DNA from: Akkermansiaceae bacterium UBA4145 | GTDB taxonomy: Bacteria; Verrucomicrobiota; Verrucomicrobiia; Verrucomicrobiales; Akkermansiaceae | DNA: 14,481 nt | Reading direction: 5' to 3' | NCBI GenBank assembly: GCA_002380675.1 | Contig: DFWB01000306.1 | Coordinates: 1 to 14,481 of the forward strand | Shown: piece by piece, positions 14,384 to 14,481 of the stretch | Numbering within the stretch: position 1 is the first letter of the stretch | How the letters are laid out: the number at the start of each line of letters is the position of its first letter | Program-made: the position numbers and the translations under genes | Notes under the pieces: model-generated | Seen by the model: the letters and a program-made list of their open reading frames with translations, nothing else | What the model was told of the DNA's origin: nothing | Database searches by the model: none

Positions 14384-14481
14384 ATGGATGACGGCATTGA
14401 GCAATTAATCCCTGCTGTAGAGCAGCAGATCTCCTCCCCGGAGACTCCCTATGTCGGGCAAACCCACCGACGCCTCCTTGA
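14384..14481 (+). CDS. Start of an unrecognised gene (runs off right edge)
   Basis: An ATG 5 bp after the dehydrogenase stop opens a frame that stays open to the window end (32 complete codons). The peptide begins MDDGIEQLIPAVEQQ and contains SSPETPYVGQTHRRLL. It is acidic and probably helical, with no signal peptide. The ETPYV pattern looks familiar from short uncharacterised bacterial proteins, but I cannot name a family. No Shine-Dalgarno is present. Tight spacing suggests it belongs to the rluD-type/dehydrogenase operon. Confidence 0.6.
   Translation, partial: MDDGIEQLIPAVEQQISSPETPYVGQTHRRLL

Noticed and set aside
1..14481. CRISPR array, insertion sequence, prophage, toxin-antitoxin or tRNA gene
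   Set aside because: No regularly spaced direct repeats, transposase or integrase motifs, terminal inverted repeats or cloverleaf sequences were seen. Nearly all bases belong to recognisable housekeeping-type genes.

Overview
The window reads as an ordinary chromosomal stretch of a Gram-negative bacterium. Coding density is very high, GC is moderate (roughly 55% by eye), and there are no transposases, integrases, phage genes, CRISPR repeats or RNA genes. Lipoprotein sorting, a TatA, HrpB, RecR, LipA and an N-terminally zinc-ribboned Ser/Thr kinase placed beside a divergent ClpX suggest a member of the Planctomycetota-Verrucomicrobiota-Chlamydiota group, perhaps Verrucomicrobiota (Opitutae). 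That placement is inference from gene content only. Almost no gene has a Shine-Dalgarno sequence at normal spacing, and several have promoter-like hexamers only 6-15 nt before the start codon.

Layout. Positions 1-2556 (minus) hold an almost complete HrpB-type DEAH helicase whose last few codons lie off the left edge. After a 170-bp divergent gap comes a plus-strand pair: tatA (2727-2993) and a lipoprotein endonuclease/exonuclease/phosphatase (2993-4084). They overlap by one base (TGATG), and a strong terminator-like hairpin lies inside the signal-peptide codons of the second gene. The phosphatase gene overlaps the convergent lipA by 17 bp.

From 12299 down to 4068 seven minus-strand genes follow head to tail: Ser/Thr kinase, ClpX-like AAA+ unfoldase, small membrane protein, recR, two paralogous LysM membrane proteins, and lipA. 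Gaps are about 10-110 bp. Promoter-like sequences before the kinase, clpX-like, recR and first LysM genes suggest several transcription starts rather than one strict operon.

From 12400 to the right edge is a plus-strand operon: an RluD-family pseudouridine synthase, a D-2-hydroxyacid dehydrogenase overlapping it by 4 bp, and the start of an unrecognised gene that leaves the window.

The unusual points are three. LipA carries a degenerate 50-residue tandem copy of its C-terminus, including the RSSYHA motif. The ClpX-like protein lacks the zinc-binding domain and carries a second copy of its sensor-2 lid domain. A terminator-like hairpin lies inside the coding start of the phosphatase. The kinase / variant ClpX / four-helix membrane protein trio is the best candidate for an undescribed functional module, but the link between the three is only gene order.
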